The notes under the pieces: generated by a model
Seen by the model: only the letters and a program-made list of their open reading frames with translations
What the model was told of the DNA's origin: nothing
Database searches by the model: none
Program-made: the position numbers and the translations under genes
Assembly (NCBI RefSeq): GCF_050908845.1
Contig: NZ_CP194171.1
Location: 1,178,001-1,242,000 of the forward strand
Reading direction: 5' to 3'
Length of the DNA: 64,000 nucleotides
DNA from: Marinobacterium_D sp050908845
GTDB taxonomy: Bacteria > Pseudomonadota > Gammaproteobacteria > Pseudomonadales > Balneatricaceae
In this document: in pieces, positions 63,690 through 64,000 of the stretch
Position numbering within the stretch: the first letter of the stretch is position 1
How the letters are laid out: each line of letters opens with the position of its first letter

Positions 63690-63711
63690 GGACGGATAGC
63701 GATCCGTCCCG
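63690..63711. other. Inverted repeat downstream of folD
   Basis: GGGACGGAT and ATCCGTCCC form a perfect 9-bp stem with a four-base AGCG loop, 31 bases after the folD stop. There is no T run, and a better terminator follows at 63721. It may add to termination or protect the mRNA end. Confidence 0.55.
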
Positions 63712-63720
63712 CCCTCCATC

Positions 63721-63743
63721 AAAGGTCCTCCGGGGCCTTTTTC
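63721..63743 (+). terminator. Rho-independent terminator of folD
   Basis: AAAGGTCC and GGGCCTTT pair (one G-T) around a short TCCG loop, followed directly by TTC. The A run on the other side makes it partly bidirectional. It lies 62 bases after the folD stop. Confidence 0.75.
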
Positions 63744-63773
63744 TAATGTGGTGCGTTAGTTATGGCACACCAC

Positions 63774-63798
63774 AAAAAAGGGCAGCACCAAGCCGCCC
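63774..63798 (-). terminator. Rho-independent terminator of the porin gene
   Basis: On the minus strand GGGCGGC and GCTGCCC pair around a TTGGT loop and are followed by TTTTTT. It lies about 35 bases after the stop of the partial gene at the right edge. A perfect 7-bp inverted repeat (TGTGGTG/CACCACA) at 63747-63773 sits just beyond. Confidence 0.75.
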
Positions 63799-63833
63799 AA
63801 GAAGTGATACCAATGCAGAAATGGTATCGGTAT

Positions 63834-64000
63834 TTAGAAAATACTCATCTTGTATTGCGCGATTAGACGCAGATCGTCCAGTTCACCAACGCCACCGATA
63901 TCAACATCCGCATAGCGCAACTGGAAGCTCAGGCCTTGCGCCTTGCCGGTCTGGATAACGTACTTGGCTTCCACATCCAGCTCGGTGTCTTTGACACCGT
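63834..64000 (-). CDS. OprD-family outer membrane porin, C-terminal fragment
   Basis: Only the last 55 codons are inside the window; the reading frame enters at the right edge. The sequence alternates like beta strands (AKYVIQTGKAQGLSFQLRY, DLRLIAQYKMSIF) and ends in phenylalanine, the usual outer-membrane-protein terminus. It resembles the last strands of OprD-type substrate-specific porins (LSFQLRYA and the final strand with RLI). The call is tentative because the N-terminal bulk is missing. The stop at 63834-63836 is followed by a terminator. Confidence 0.65.
   Translation of the reverse strand, partial: GVKDTELDVEAKYVIQTGKAQGLSFQLRYADVDIGGVGELDDLRLIAQYKMSIF

Noticed and set aside
1..64000. 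Insertion sequences, prophage, CRISPR arrays, rRNA, toxin-antitoxin or defence genes
   Set aside because: No transposase, integrase, repeat-spacer array, Cas, restriction or toxin-antitoxin protein was recognised in either strand.

Overview
The window looks like a chromosomal segment of a marine gammaproteobacterium of the Oceanospirillales type (Marinobacterium/Amphritea-like; this is inference from gene order and protein style, not from a search). The evidence is the rpsU-yqeY-dnaG-rpoD macromolecular-synthesis block divergent from tsaD, the plsY/folB/folK/cca/apaH neighbourhood, high-GC codon use, and a nearly complete trimethylamine catabolic set of the kind known from marine bacteria. 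No insertion sequence, prophage, CRISPR array or rRNA was seen. The window begins inside a UDP-GlcNAc 2-epimerase gene and ends inside an OprD-type porin gene. Layout. (1) 1-7.6 kb: the end of a surface-polysaccharide locus (2-epimerase, GT4 glycosyltransferase, sulfotransferase, initiating sugar-phosphate transferase, DegT aminotransferase, 4,6-dehydratase of the WbpM/PglF type) with an oppositely oriented Wzz chain-length regulator. (2) 7.9-22.7 kb: housekeeping: tRNA-Ile2(CAU), rpoD, dnaG, yqeY, rpsU, tsaD, plsY, folB, folK, cca, glpE, apaH, a hypoxanthine-DNA glycosylase, a PAS chemoreceptor, glycerate kinase and an XRE-cupin regulator, with several copies of a REP-like palindrome. (3) 22.8-27.2 kb: an orphan TRAP solute-binding protein, a self-sufficient P450-reductase fusion and a divergent LysR regulator. 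(4) 27.5-63.7 kb: methylated-amine metabolism interleaved with other modules. Trimethylamine is oxidised by Tmm (33.1-34.5 kb), trimethylamine N-oxide is demethylated by Tdm (43.2-45.5 kb), dimethylamine is demethylated by the haem-dependent Dmm/HODM system (27.5-30.2 kb, with a separately placed folate-binding subunit at 50.7-51.8 kb), and monomethylamine enters the N-methylglutamate pathway (mgdABCD, gmaS, mgsABC; 53.2-62.6 kb). The formaldehyde-level carbon is handled on tetrahydrofolate by purU and folD at the two ends of that cluster. Interleaved modules are a GntR-controlled TRAP transporter/amidase operon (34.7-39.9 kb), a NarXL-like two-component system with a double-PAS partner (40.2-42.9 kb), and an AraC-controlled amino-alcohol kinase/phospho-lyase/SDR cassette (45.9-50.1 kb). 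Regulatory structure visible by eye: a shared palindrome (TTCC-YAAAR-GGAA) lies upstream of the dmm operon, the remote dmm folate-subunit gene and the purU-mgd operon. NarL-like heptamers lie in a 7-2-7 palindrome between the two-component operon and tdm, and as direct repeats upstream of tmm. TGTATACA operators lie upstream of the TRAP/amidase operon. A covarying hairpin element lies within both the dmm and mgs gene strings. All functional assignments come from recognising families in the translated sequence; no database search was run.
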